The notes under the pieces are model-generated. The model saw only the letters and a list, made by a program, of their open reading frames with translations, did not search any database and was not told the DNA's origin. A stretch of DNA of 64,000 nucleotides from Bacillota bacterium (GTDB lineage Bacteria; Bacillota_A; Clostridia; Christensenellales; Aristaeellaceae), in the NCBI GenBank assembly GCA_023421735.1, contig JAEZSP010000009.1, forward strand, positions 1 to 64,000, written 5' to 3'. Numbering within the stretch: position 1 is the first letter of the stretch; each line of letters opens with the position of its first letter. The position numbers and the translations under genes were made by a program. This document shows positions 43,551 through 51,940 of the stretch, piece by piece.

Positions 43551-44326
43551 GGATTCGACTTGACATCGAGTACGACGGGACGAATTACGCGGGATGGCAG
43601 CGACAGGAAAATGCGCTTGCCGTTCAGCAGGTGATAGAGGACGCGCTGGGGAAACTTTTCAAAAAACACATTGCGCTGACGGGTGCAAGCCGCACGGATG
43701 CGGGCGTGCACGCGCTCGGACAGGTGGCGCATTTCGACACCGACGTAAAAATCCCCCCGGAAAAGGTTTCATATGCGCTCAACACCATGCTCCCACCGGA
43801 CATCCGAATCTGGCGTTCCGGTCTCGTGCCGGACGATTTTCACGCGCGCTTTTCCGCCGTCGGAAAAAAATACCGCTATCAGATCCGATCCGCGCCGCAC
43901 GCTGGTGCGCTGACGCGAAACACCCACGCGCACATGATCCATCCCCTCGCCGACGAACGGATGGGGCAGGAGGCGAAGACGCTCCTGGGCACGCACGACT
44001 TCGGTGGGTTTGCGGCGAGCGGCTCGGTGGTGAAGGACACGGTACGCACGATTTACGGGATTACCCTCACGCACGCGGGAGACGAGCTGACGCTCTATAT
44101 CACCGGGAACGGATTTTTATACAACATGGTGCGCATCATCGCCGGGACGCTTCTCTCGGTTGGCATCGGAAAGCTCGCGCCGGGTGCGTTTGCGCGCGCG
44201 TTTGCAAGCGGATCGCGGCTCGATTTGGGCGTGACGGCACCGGCGCATGGGCTGACACTCATGGAGGTTTATTATGATCAATCCCGGCTTTTGGCTGGCG
44301 CTGGACAAACTGATCGCGACGAGTGA
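43547..44326 (+). CDS. truA: tRNA pseudouridine(38-40) synthase TruA
   Basis: A 259-residue TruA. DIEYDGTNYAGWQRQ at the N-terminus and the catalytic Asp in GASRTDAGVHALGQVAHF are present, with LYITGNGFLYNMVRIIAG and the usual end GLTLMEVYYD. About 15 extra residues follow this ending, overlapping the next gene by 53 bases. It starts by ATGA overlap with ecfT, a common truA position in Bacillota. Confidence 0.95.
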   Translation: MRIRLDIEYDGTNYAGWQRQENALAVQQVIEDALGKLFKKHIALTGASRTDAGVHALGQVAHFDTDVKIPPEKVSYALNTMLPPDIRIWRSGLVPDDFHARFSAVGKKYRYQIRSAPHAGALTRNTHAHMIHPLADERMGQEAKTLLGTHDFGGFAASGSVVKDTVRTIYGITLTHAGDELTLYITGNGFLYNMVRIIAGTLLSVGIGKLAPGAFARAFASGSRLDLGVTAPAHGLTLMEVYYDQSRLLAGAGQTDRDE

Positions 44327-44621
44327 GCTCGTCGTTGACCGCCCCGCAGGGACGTGCCATCCGCGCTATCCTGCACTCGTCTACGGAGTCGATTACGGGT
44401 ATCTCGCGCAAACGCGTTCCATGGACGGCGGCGGTATCGACGTCTGGCGCGGGACAAACGCGGGCGCAGGTCTCGTCGCGATCATCACAACGGTCGATTT
44501 GGTCAAGCGGGACAGCGAAATCAAACTCCTGATCGACGTGACGGAAGGCGAAATCGCTTACATCGACGATTTTCACAACAATTCGGACAAAATGAAGGGA
44601 CTGCTGATCCGGCGTGAATGA
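44274..44621 (+). CDS. Small inorganic-pyrophosphatase-like protein
   Basis: A 115-residue protein resembling the core of family I inorganic pyrophosphatases: CHPRYPALVYGVDYGYL and SMDGGGIDVWRG correspond to the YPxDYGYxxxT...DGDPIDV motif. It is shorter than a true pyrophosphatase (~170 residues), and several metal ligands are changed, so activity is uncertain. GGAGG lies six bases before the ATG, within truA, so the 53-base overlap is real. It overlaps ybaK by eight bases. Confidence 0.75.
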   Translation: MINPGFWLALDKLIATSELVVDRPAGTCHPRYPALVYGVDYGYLAQTRSMDGGGIDVWRGTNAGAGLVAIITTVDLVKRDSEIKLLIDVTEGEIAYIDDFHNNSDKMKGLLIRRE

Positions 44622-45096
44622 GGTGACGACGAATGCCATGCGGCTGCTGAAGCAGGCGGGCGTTCCCTATCAAACAACGTCTTATGATGTGGACGAAACG
44701 GACCTGAGCGGCGTGCACGCGGCAGCGGAACTGGGCGTAGAGCCGGAACGGGTGTTCAAGACGCTCGTTGCGCGCGGTGAAAAGACTGGCGTGAACGTGT
44801 TCGTGATCCCCGTCGCGGAGGAACTCGACCTCAAAAAGGCCGCAATCGCCGCGGGCGACAAGAAGCTGGAACTCGTGCACGTTAGGGAACTGTTCGCGCT
44901 CACCGGCTACCTGCGCGGCGGATGCTCACCCGTCGGCATGAAGAAAAAATATCCGACCTTCATCGACGAAACGGCGATCCTCTGGGACGAGATTTACGTG
45001 AGCGCCGGACAGCGCGGGCAGCAGCTCGTCATCGCGCCGGACGCGCTGATCCTCTTCGTGGATGCGCGGGCGATCGATCTCACAAGGAGCATATAA
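44614..45096 (+). CDS. ybaK: Cys-tRNA(Pro)/aminoacyl-tRNA deacylase YbaK
   Basis: A 160-residue YbaK/EbsC-family trans-editing enzyme, which clears mischarged Cys-tRNA(Pro). VFKTLVARGEKTG, VNVFVIPVAEELDLKKAAIAAG, the YLRGGCSPVGMKKKYPTFID segment and VSAGQRGQQLVIAP match the family throughout. The start is GTG overlapping the previous gene. The next gene starts immediately after its stop. Confidence 0.93.
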   Translation: MNEVTTNAMRLLKQAGVPYQTTSYDVDETDLSGVHAAAELGVEPERVFKTLVARGEKTGVNVFVIPVAEELDLKKAAIAAGDKKLELVHVRELFALTGYLRGGCSPVGMKKKYPTFIDETAILWDEIYVSAGQRGQQLVIAPDALILFVDARAIDLTRSI

Positions 45097-45612
45097 ATGG
45101 AAACGACAAAGCTGTTCTTCCCCATCTGGATGATGTTCATCAATCCCGTCTCGTGGGCAGCGATCATACCAGGCACCTTTCTAATTGCCTTTTTCGGGCT
45201 GATCGCAGCCCTGTACATCGCAAGGCCCGACGAAATGCCGCGCGGTGAGCGGTTTGCCGCCGCATGGAACGACGCGAAAAAGAGCGTGTGGCGCGCGTGG
45301 ATCAACCTTTGCGCATCGTATGCCATCGGAACCGCGCTGATGCTCGCGCCCGCGATTCTGACAGTCGGCATGGCGGAATCGAACATTCTGCGGCAGGCGG
45401 CGCTTGCGATTACGGAAACCATCTATCACAATGCGCTTGCCATCATATGGGCCGTGCTGTGCGTGCTGATATCCGGTGCGGTCAACTTTATTTTGAGCCG
45501 ATCATGGACATTTCGAAAAACAGACATGGAAGACATACGCCGTTCGGCGCTGTGGCTCGCCTTTCTGACGGCACCGTACCTCTTTTTCTCAACCTTTCAA
45601 TTATTCTATTAA
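45097..45612 (+). CDS. Membrane protein of unknown function
   Basis: A 171-residue protein with about four hydrophobic segments (residues ~8-40, 70-95, 110-135, 150-168) and a basic loop RGERFAAAWNDAKKSVWRA. No domain is recognised. Its ATG directly follows the ybaK stop (TAAATG), so it is the last gene of the ecf-truA operon. Confidence 0.7.
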   Translation: METTKLFFPIWMMFINPVSWAAIIPGTFLIAFFGLIAALYIARPDEMPRGERFAAAWNDAKKSVWRAWINLCASYAIGTALMLAPAILTVGMAESNILRQAALAITETIYHNALAIIWAVLCVLISGAVNFILSRSWTFRKTDMEDIRRSALWLAFLTAPYLFFSTFQLFY

Positions 45613-45655
45613 TTGAATATTTACTTGATCAATCTCAACAATGCGCCGCGATTTA

Positions 45656-45664
45656 TGCTATAAT
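45656..45664 (+). promoter_or_regulatory. Extended -10 upstream of the NifU-like gene
   Basis: TGCTATAAT (TG-N-TATAAT) lies 55 bases before the start at 45719. No strong -35 is seen at the right distance. Confidence 0.55.
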
Positions 45665-45718
45665 CGCCTCATATGGAATGCTCCGCCGCCAAAGCGGCAT
45701 GAAAGAAGGAGGATGAAC

Positions 45719-46411
45719 ATGCAGTATACTCCCGAAATTGAGGAAATGGTCTGCGTGGCCAAGGGCCCGAATCACGGCCCCGCGCCCATTCCCGAGGAAG
45801 GCAAATGGGTTCAGGCCAAGGAGATTAAGGACATCTCCGGCTTTACGCACGGCGTCGGCTGGTGCGCACCGCAGCAGGGCGCGTGCAAGCTTTCCCTGAA
45901 CATCAAAGACGGCATCATCGAAGAGGCGCTTGTCGAAACGTTGGGCTGTTCCGGCATGACCCATTCCGCCGCTATGGCGAGTGAAATTCTGCCCGGCAAA
46001 ACCATTCTCGAAGCGATGAACACCGATCTCGTGTGCGACGCAATCAACACCGCCATGCGTGAGCTCTTCCTCCAGATCGTCTATGGCCGCTCCCAGTCCG
46101 CGTTTTCGGAAGGCGGTCTCTCGGTCGGCGCCGGCCTCGAAGATCTCGGCAAGGGCCTCCGGTCGCAGATCGGCACCATGTATGGCACCAAGCTCAAGGG
46201 CGCGCGCTATCTGGAGATGGCGGAAGGCTATGTCCTCTCCCTCGCGCTGGACACCGAGGATCAGATCTGCGGTTACAAGTTCGTCTCGCTCGGCAAGATG
46301 ATGGACGCCATCAAAAAAGGCGTCGATCCCAAAGAAGCCTACGAGAAGAACATCGGCACCTATGGCCGCTACGAAGGCGCGGCAAAGTACATCGACCCGC
46401 GCAAGCAGTAA
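45719..46411 (+). CDS. NifU/IscU-like iron-sulfur scaffold-type protein
   Basis: A 230-residue protein whose first ~130 residues resemble the NifU N-terminal scaffold domain. Candidate cluster ligands are the Cys in VGWCAPQQGACKL, in LGCSGMTHSAAM and in DLVCDAIN. The second half is specific to this family. It is always seen next to a GGGtGRT protein in Bacillota, as here. AAGGAGG is six bases from the ATG; an earlier ATG is directly against it and rejected. A role in iron-sulfur or related chemistry is inferred. Confidence 0.75.
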   Translation: MQYTPEIEEMVCVAKGPNHGPAPIPEEGKWVQAKEIKDISGFTHGVGWCAPQQGACKLSLNIKDGIIEEALVETLGCSGMTHSAAMASEILPGKTILEAMNTDLVCDAINTAMRELFLQIVYGRSQSAFSEGGLSVGAGLEDLGKGLRSQIGTMYGTKLKGARYLEMAEGYVLSLALDTEDQICGYKFVSLGKMMDAIKKGVDPKEAYEKNIGTYGRYEGAAKYIDPRKQ

Positions 46412-46426
46412 CAGGAGGTGCGAGAT

Positions 46427-47425
46427 ATGGCTCTGTTCGAAGGATACGAGAGAAGAATTGGTCAGATCCAGCCCGTGCTCGACAAGTACGGCTTCAAGGA
46501 TTTCGAGGATCTCAAGGCATACAACCTCTCCAAGGGCGTCGACTGCGACAAAATCGTGCGCGGCGTTCAGATGATCGCGTTCGAAAACGCGGTTTGGGCA
46601 TACACCCTTGGCGCAGGCATTGCGCTTAAAAAGGGCGTGAAGACCGCTGCAGAAGCCGCCGAGTGCATCGGCGAAGGCCTGCAGGCGTTCTGCGTACCCG
46701 GTTCTGTCGCGGATCAGCGCAAGGTCGGCACCGGCCACGGAAACCTGGGCGCCATGCTGCTGCGTGAAGAAACCGAATGCTTCTGCTTTTTGGCAGGTCA
46801 CGAGTCGTTCGCGGCCGCCGAAGGTGCGATCGGCATCGCCCGCAACGCCAACAAGGTCAGAAAGGCGCCCCTGCGCGTCATCCTCAACGGCCTGGGCAAG
46901 GACGCGGCGATGATCATCTCCCGCATCAACGGCTTTACCTACGTCCAGACGAAGTTTGATTACGCAACGAGCGAACTCAACATCGTGATGGAGAAGGCCT
47001 ATTCGGACGGCGAGCGCGCCAAGGTGCGCTGCTACGGTGCGGACGATGTGCGCGAGGGCGTGGCGATCATGCATCTCGAAAACGTCGGCGTGTCGATCAC
47101 CGGCAACTCCACCAACCCGACCCGCTTCCAGCATCCGGTCGCCGGCACCTATAAGAAGGAGTGCTGGGATCAGGGCAAGAAGTACTTCTCCGTCGCTTCC
47201 GGCGGCGGCACGGGCAGAACGCTCCATCCGGACAACATGGCAGCCGGTCCCGCTTCCTACGGCATGACCGACACCATGGGCCGCATGCACTCCGACGCGC
47301 AGTTCGCCGGTTCCTCCTCCGTTCCGGCGCACGTTGAAATGATGGGCCTGATCGGCATGGGCAACAACCCGATGGTCGGCGCGACCGTTGCCGTCGCGGT
47401 TGCCGTCGAAGAATCCGGAAAGTAA
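46427..47425 (+). CDS. GGGtGRT-family protein
   Basis: A 332-residue protein of the conserved family named after its GGGTGRT motif, seen here in SVASGGGTGRTLHPDN. Also notable are GHGNLGAMLLREETECFCFL and VGVSITGNSTNPTRFQHPVA. The family has no known biochemical function that I can state with confidence. AGGAGG lies eight bases before the ATG. It directly follows the NifU-like gene and ends at a strong terminator, so the two form a dedicated two-gene operon. Confidence 0.85.
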   Translation: MALFEGYERRIGQIQPVLDKYGFKDFEDLKAYNLSKGVDCDKIVRGVQMIAFENAVWAYTLGAGIALKKGVKTAAEAAECIGEGLQAFCVPGSVADQRKVGTGHGNLGAMLLREETECFCFLAGHESFAAAEGAIGIARNANKVRKAPLRVILNGLGKDAAMIISRINGFTYVQTKFDYATSELNIVMEKAYSDGERAKVRCYGADDVREGVAIMHLENVGVSITGNSTNPTRFQHPVAGTYKKECWDQGKKYFSVASGGGTGRTLHPDNMAAGPASYGMTDTMGRMHSDAQFAGSSSVPAHVEMMGLIGMGNNPMVGATVAVAVAVEESGK

Positions 47426-47432
47426 AAAACTT

Positions 47433-47462
47433 GCGCCGGAAACAAGCGTTTCCGGCGCTTTT
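47433..47462 (+). terminator. Terminator of the NifU-like/GGGtGRT operon
   Basis: gcgccggaaac and gtttccggcgc form a perfect 11-bp stem with loop aagc, followed by TTTTCT. Confidence 0.85.
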
Positions 47463-47501
47463 CTATGCATGGTCGGGCAACAAAAGGATGAGGTGTTTCA
47501 A

Positions 47502-47729
47502 ATGGGCTTTTTGACCGCGTTCGCAAAGTTTTCAAAGGTCATCGCGAAATACGCATATTATCCCCTTCTCATCGGCTTTATCGGACTTGGATCGGCCATC
47601 GGCTACCACGACACTTTTTTTGCCGTGATCGGCTTTACCCTTTTCACCGTCTGTACCGCGCTCTCTCTCATCGCCGCCCTGTCCGGGTGGCTGTGCAAGA
47701 AGGCGGGAATCGACCCAAAAATCAGATAG
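47502..47729 (+). CDS. Small membrane protein of unknown function
   Basis: A 75-residue protein with two hydrophobic segments (residues ~18-36 and 42-63) and a basic C-terminus. The ATG at 47502 has GAGG eight bases upstream. It lies between a terminator and the MATE gene, three bases from the latter, and is probably co-transcribed with it. Confidence 0.6.
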   Translation: MGFLTAFAKFSKVIAKYAYYPLLIGFIGLGSAIGYHDTFFAVIGFTLFTVCTALSLIAALSGWLCKKAGIDPKIR

Positions 47730-47732
47730 CCG

Positions 47733-49076
47733 ATGCGCGCACATTGGAAAATGCGCATCGGATCCGAGCATGCGATCGTGCGCTTCGTCATTCCGGTGAC
47801 GATCGAAAACATGGTGACGGTGCTGATCGGCATCGTGTTTTCAACGCTCATGGGGAAGATTTCTTCGAGCGCGCTCGCAGCGACGAACACCGCAAACCTG
47901 ATCATCAACCTCTATGCGTCCATGTTTTCCCTTTTGAGCGTCGGCTCCGCGGTATTGACCGCGCGGCTCATCGGCGCGCGTGAAACGCGGGATGCCTCGC
48001 GCACAATCGAGCAATCGATCTTTCTAACCGCGGCACTCTCGCTTCTTTTTACCGTCGCGTCCATGGCCGGCGCATCCGCGGTCATGCGCCTTTCCATGCC
48101 ACGGGCGGACGATCAGCTTTATCAGGAGGCCGTGCGTTATTTCCGCATCCTCTCCCTTTCCATTCCTGGGCTCATGCTTGGAAACGTGCTGATGAGCGTC
48201 CTGCGCGCAAGCGGAAATTCGCGTGCGCCGCTCGCGACGGCGGTCGTCGTCAATTGTTCGCTCATTTTATTTGCATACCTGTTCATCGTCGTATTCCCGC
48301 TGAACGTGTTGGGGGCGGCGCTCGCATTCGTGCTGTGCCGCGTGATGGGCGGCGCGATGGCGCTCTTTATTGTCGTCAGAAGTCGGCTGAACTTTTACAT
48401 TCGCGTGCGCAACATCTTTATGCCGCACATCGAAACCATTCGGCGCATCATCAAAATCGGTCTCCCCACGACGTTTGAACAGACGTTTATTCAAATCGGC
48501 TACATCGTCGCCAACGCGCTTGTCGTCGGCCTCGGCACATCGCAGGCGACCGTTTATAATGTCGCAAATTCACTCAACTCCTTCGCAAACATCCCGCTTT
48601 CCGTCGCTGCGGCACTCTCGACCACGTTTGTCGGGCAGATGATCGGTGCGCAACGCCAACGCGAAGCCAAAAAGCTCGGGTTGAAGCTGCTTTTCTCGTT
48701 CATGCCCATCGTGTTGGCCTTTTACTTCACGGTCGCACTTCTCTCCCACCGGCTCTCAGGCCTATATACGAATGACCCTTCCGTCGTCTCCGGCGCGGTC
48801 GGCGCTTCGTGGTTTTTGATCCTCTACGCCACGCCGGTCATGTCCGTCAACGTGGTCGATCCCTGCCTGCGCGCGGGCGGCGACGTCAAGTACGTCATGT
48901 TCCAGACTTTTCTGGGCGTATGGGGCGTTCGGCTTCCGCTCACATGGCTCTTTTCCTATGTGCTCGACATGGGCATCGACGGCGTTTATCTCGCCAATAT
49001 CCTCAGCCTTACCCTCCGTGCGGCACTCGGCCTGATCCGTTATGCGCGGGAAAAATGGCTCTACCGAAAGGTGTAA
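47733..49076 (+). CDS. MATE-family multidrug/metabolite efflux transporter
   Basis: A 447-residue membrane protein with about 12 helices in two pseudo-symmetric halves. [19 protein letters not shown] begins the first half and [19 protein letters not shown] the second; the paired (I/L)-x-x-P-x-x-x-E pattern is typical of the MATE/NorM-DinF group. Substrate unknown. The start has no clear RBS and probably relies on coupling with the small gene just upstream. Confidence 0.9.
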   Translation: MRAHWKMRIGSEHAIVRFVIPVTIENMVTVLIGIVFSTLMGKISSSALAATNTANLIINLYASMFSLLSVGSAVLTARLIGARETRDASRTIEQSIFLTAALSLLFTVASMAGASAVMRLSMPRADDQLYQEAVRYFRILSLSIPGLMLGNVLMSVLRASGNSRAPLATAVVVNCSLILFAYLFIVVFPLNVLGAALAFVLCRVMGGAMALFIVVRSRLNFYIRVRNIFMPHIETIRRIIKIGLPTTFEQTFIQIGYIVANALVVGLGTSQATVYNVANSLNSFANIPLSVAAALSTTFVGQMIGAQRQREAKKLGLKLLFSFMPIVLAFYFTVALLSHRLSGLYTNDPSVVSGAVGASWFLILYATPVMSVNVVDPCLRAGGDVKYVMFQTFLGVWGVRLPLTWLFSYVLDMGIDGVYLANILSLTLRAALGLIRYAREKWLYRKV

Positions 49077-49077
49077 T

Positions 49078-49091
49078 CGAACATCAGTTTA
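49078..49091 (+). promoter_or_regulatory. Possible LexA (SOS) box
   Basis: CGAACATCAGTTTA matches the Gram-positive LexA consensus CGAAC-N4-GTTYG at 11 of 14 positions by my count. It lies 41 bases upstream of the uvrB -10. Confidence 0.4.
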
Positions 49092-49128
49092 AAAATGACG
49101 GCTTCCGGTGTACAATAAAAAAGTCTCG

Positions 49129-49137
49129 TGCTATAAT
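49129..49137 (+). promoter_or_regulatory. uvrB operon promoter (extended -10)
   Basis: TGCTATAAT (TG-N-TATAAT) lies 25 bases before the TTG start of uvrB. Confidence 0.6.
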
Positions 49138-49162
49138 AGCAGGCATTGGGGAGGTGCATGCT

Positions 49163-51175
49163 TTGTTTGATTTGCATTCCGAATACAAGCCGACCGGGGA
49201 TCAGCCGCAGGCCATTGCGAAACTGACGGAGGGTGTCGAAAAGGGCATGCGCCATCAAGTGCTTCTGGGCGTCACGGGTTCGGGAAAGACGTTCACAATG
49301 GCGAACATCATCAAAAACCTGAACCGACCGGCACTCGTCATCGCGCACAATAAGACGCTTGCGGCGCAGCTCGCCGCGGAGTTCCGCGAATTCTTTCCCG
49401 AAAACGCGGTGGGTTATTTCGTTTCCTATTATGACTATTATCAGCCGGAGGCGTACATCCCGTCGACCGATACGTTCATCGAAAAGGATTCTTCCATCAA
49501 CGACGAAATCGACCGCATGCGCCACAGCGCGACCATGTGGCTGACCGAGCGGCGCGACGTGGTAATCGTCGCTTCCGTAAGCTGCATCTACGGCCTCGGC
49601 AACCCGGAAGAATACGCCAAGTTGACCGTTTCGCTGCGCGAAGGGCAACGCATCGAACGCGACGACCTTTTAAGACGGCTGGTCGACATCCAGTTTACGC
49701 GCAACGACTTTGAATTTGAACGCGGATCGTTCCGCGTGCGCGGGGACACGGTGGAGATCATTCCCGCAGCCGAGCAGGAAAAGGCGCTGCGGATCGAGTT
49801 TTTTGGAGACGAAATTGAGCGGATTTCGGAGATCGAAATCGTGAACGGCGCCGTCCTGCGCCACCTCGCGCACGTGATGATCTTCCCCGCCTCGCACTAC
49901 GCGACCTCGCGCGACAAACTGGAAAAATGCATCATGCAGATTGAGGACGATCTGGCGGCGCGTCTGATCGAGTTCCGCGAAAACGATCAACTGTTAGAGG
50001 CGCAGCGGCTGGAACAGCGGACGCATTACGACATCGAGATGCTGCGGGAGATCGGTTATTGTTCCGGCATTGAGAATTATTCGCGGTACTTTGACGGCCG
50101 GTCGGAGGGCGAGGCGCCGTTCACGCTGATGGACTACTTCCCGGATGATTTCCTCCTCTTTATCGACGAGGCGCACGTGACCGTGCCGCAGATTCGGGCG
50201 ATGTACAACGGCGACTATGCGCGCAAGCGCTCTTTGATCGACTATGGCTTCCGCTTGCCCGCCGCCTTCGACAACCGGCCGCTCAAATTTCATGAATTTG
50301 AGGAGAAGGTCCATTCCGCCATCTATGTTTCCGCAACGCCGGGCCCTTACGAGCTCGAGCGGGGCCAACAGGTGGTGGAGCAGATCATCCGCCCGACGGG
50401 GCTGATCGATCCGGAGATCATCGTCAAGCCCGCAGACGGGCAGGTGGACGATTTGATCGGCGAAATCCGCACCTGTGCGGAGGCCGGGCAGCGGGTACTG
50501 GTCACGACGCTCACAAAGCGCATGGCGGAGAATCTGACGGGTTATTTGCGCGAGCTGGATGTGAAGGTGGAATACCTCCACTCGGACGTCGAAACGCTTG
50601 AACGCATTCGGCTGATCCGCTCGCTGCGTATGGGCGAGTACGATGTTCTGGTCGGCATCAATCTCCTGCGCGAAGGACTTGATTTGCCGGAAGTCGCACT
50701 GGTTGCGATTCTAGACGCGGACAAGGAAGGCTTCCTCCGATCAGAAACGAGCCTCATTCAGACCATCGGACGCGCGGCGCGCAATGTGGACGGGCGCGTG
50801 ATCATGTACGCGGATCATCTCACCGACTCCATGCGCCGCGCCATCGATGAGACAAACCGCCGCCGTACGATCCAGCAGGCGTATAATGAGGAGCACCACA
50901 TCACGCCGCAGACGGTGCGCTCCGCCATCCGACAGCTCATGGAAATATCGCGCGCACCGAGTGCGGATGCAAATGCAAACATGGACGAGGAAGAGCGGGC
51001 GATGGCCATCGACCGGCTCGAGGAGCAGATGCTCGTCGCCGCCGGGAACCTCGATTTCGAAAAAGCGGCGAAGCTCCGCGATCAGCTGCTCACGTTGCGC
51101 GGGGAACAACCCATGGCATCCGGCGAACAATCGCGCATGGGGCGCCGGAAGGGCAACAAACGGAGGCGTGCGTAA
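49163..51175 (+). CDS. uvrB: Excinuclease ABC subunit B
   Basis: A 670-residue Uvr[12 protein letters not shown], Walker A GVTGSGKT, the beta-hairpin region [44 protein letters not shown] and the C-terminal UVR helix pair ending [11 protein letters not shown] are all present. TTG at 49163 is chosen as start: GGGGAGG lies seven bases upstream and it gives the family N-terminus; the GTG six bases earlier is too close. It is first in a uvrB-xxx-uvrA operon. Confidence 0.96.
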   Translation: MFDLHSEYKPTGDQPQAIAKLTEGVEKGMRHQVLLGVTGSGKTFTMANIIKNLNRPALVIAHNKTLAAQLAAEFREFFPENAVGYFVSYYDYYQPEAYIPSTDTFIEKDSSINDEIDRMRHSATMWLTERRDVVIVASVSCIYGLGNPEEYAKLTVSLREGQRIERDDLLRRLVDIQFTRNDFEFERGSFRVRGDTVEIIPAAEQEKALRIEFFGDEIERISEIEIVNGAVLRHLAHVMIFPASHYATSRDKLEKCIMQIEDDLAARLIEFRENDQLLEAQRLEQRTHYDIEMLREIGYCSGIENYSRYFDGRSEGEAPFTLMDYFPDDFLLFIDEAHVTVPQIRAMYNGDYARKRSLIDYGFRLPAAFDNRPLKFHEFEEKVHSAIYVSATPGPYELERGQQVVEQIIRPTGLIDPEIIVKPADGQVDDLIGEIRTCAEAGQRVLVTTLTKRMAENLTGYLRELDVKVEYLHSDVETLERIRLIRSLRMGEYDVLVGINLLREGLDLPEVALVAILDADKEGFLRSETSLIQTIGRAARNVDGRVIMYADHLTDSMRRAIDETNRRRTIQQAYNEEHHITPQTVRSAIRQLMEISRAPSADANANMDEEERAMAIDRLEEQMLVAAGNLDFEKAAKLRDQLLTLRGEQPMASGEQSRMGRRKGNKRRRA

Positions 51176-51940
51176 ATGGATTTTGGTATGCCAACGTTGA
51201 TCGACCATGCGGCGCTCGCCCATTCGGTCGCGCTCTGCCGCGATCTTGGTCTTCAGTTTGTCGAGATCAATATGAATCTTCCCATGTATCAGTCGGAAGG
51301 GTTGCCGAAACAGCGCGTTGGAACCGTTTATTTTACGCTCCACCTCGACGAAGCGCTCAATCCCTTCGATTTCAACCCGCAGGTGGCGGAGGCCTACCGC
51401 ACGACGGCGCTTTCGGCGGTGCATGCGGCGCGCGCGGCAGACATGCCCGTCGTCAACATGCACTTCCCCACGGGCGTGTACTTCACGCTCCCGGATCAAA
51501 AGGTCTATCTGTTTGACCGATACTGGGATGCGGTAAAGGGCGGCATCGCACAGTTTCGCGACGAAATGGAGAAAGCGGCGGGCGGCGACGTGTCGATCTG
51601 CGTCGAAAACGCTTCGTTTGGCGGGTTTGGGCATCTCACGGATGCGCTCGACCTCCTGCTTATGTCCCCCGCCTTCTCTTTGACCTACGACTGCGGGCAC
51701 GATTATTCCGGCGGGATGCGCGCACGGCCCTACTATATCGCCCATGCAAGCCGGGTTGGGCATCTGCACCTGCACGACGCGACACAGAGCGCCTGTCATT
51801 TGCCGCTTGGCACCGGGGAAATCGATGTCCCAGCCATCCTCCAAATGGCGCAGGGCAAGCGCGCCGTGCTCGAAACAAAGGACGAACCCGGGCTCAGGGC
51901 GTCCGTCAAATGGCTAACTGAAAGGAACCTCATCGTATGA
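51176..51940 (+). CDS. Xylose-isomerase/AP-endonuclease-2 fold protein
   Basis: A 254-residue TIM-barrel protein of the sugar phosphate isomerase/AP endonuclease-2 superfamily. Candidate metal ligands are in [40 protein letters not shown] and VLETKDE, giving the expected His/Glu/Asp set. The ATG follows the uvrB stop with no gap and the stop overlaps uvrA by four bases, so it is a tightly coupled middle gene of the excision-repair operon. It may be a nuclease of the Nfo fold or a sugar isomerase; the position suggests, but does not prove, a DNA-repair role. Confidence 0.8.
   Translation: MDFGMPTLIDHAALAHSVALCRDLGLQFVEINMNLPMYQSEGLPKQRVGTVYFTLHLDEALNPFDFNPQVAEAYRTTALSAVHAARAADMPVVNMHFPTGVYFTLPDQKVYLFDRYWDAVKGGIAQFRDEMEKAAGGDVSICVENASFGGFGHLTDALDLLLMSPAFSLTYDCGHDYSGGMRARPYYIAHASRVGHLHLHDATQSACHLPLGTGEIDVPAILQMAQGKRAVLETKDEPGLRASVKWLTERNLIV

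Noticed and set aside
45653..47470. A 605-codon reverse open frame over the NifU-like and GGGtGRT genes
   Set aside because: It spans two well-supported forward genes and their intergenic space, and its sequence is a low-information shadow.
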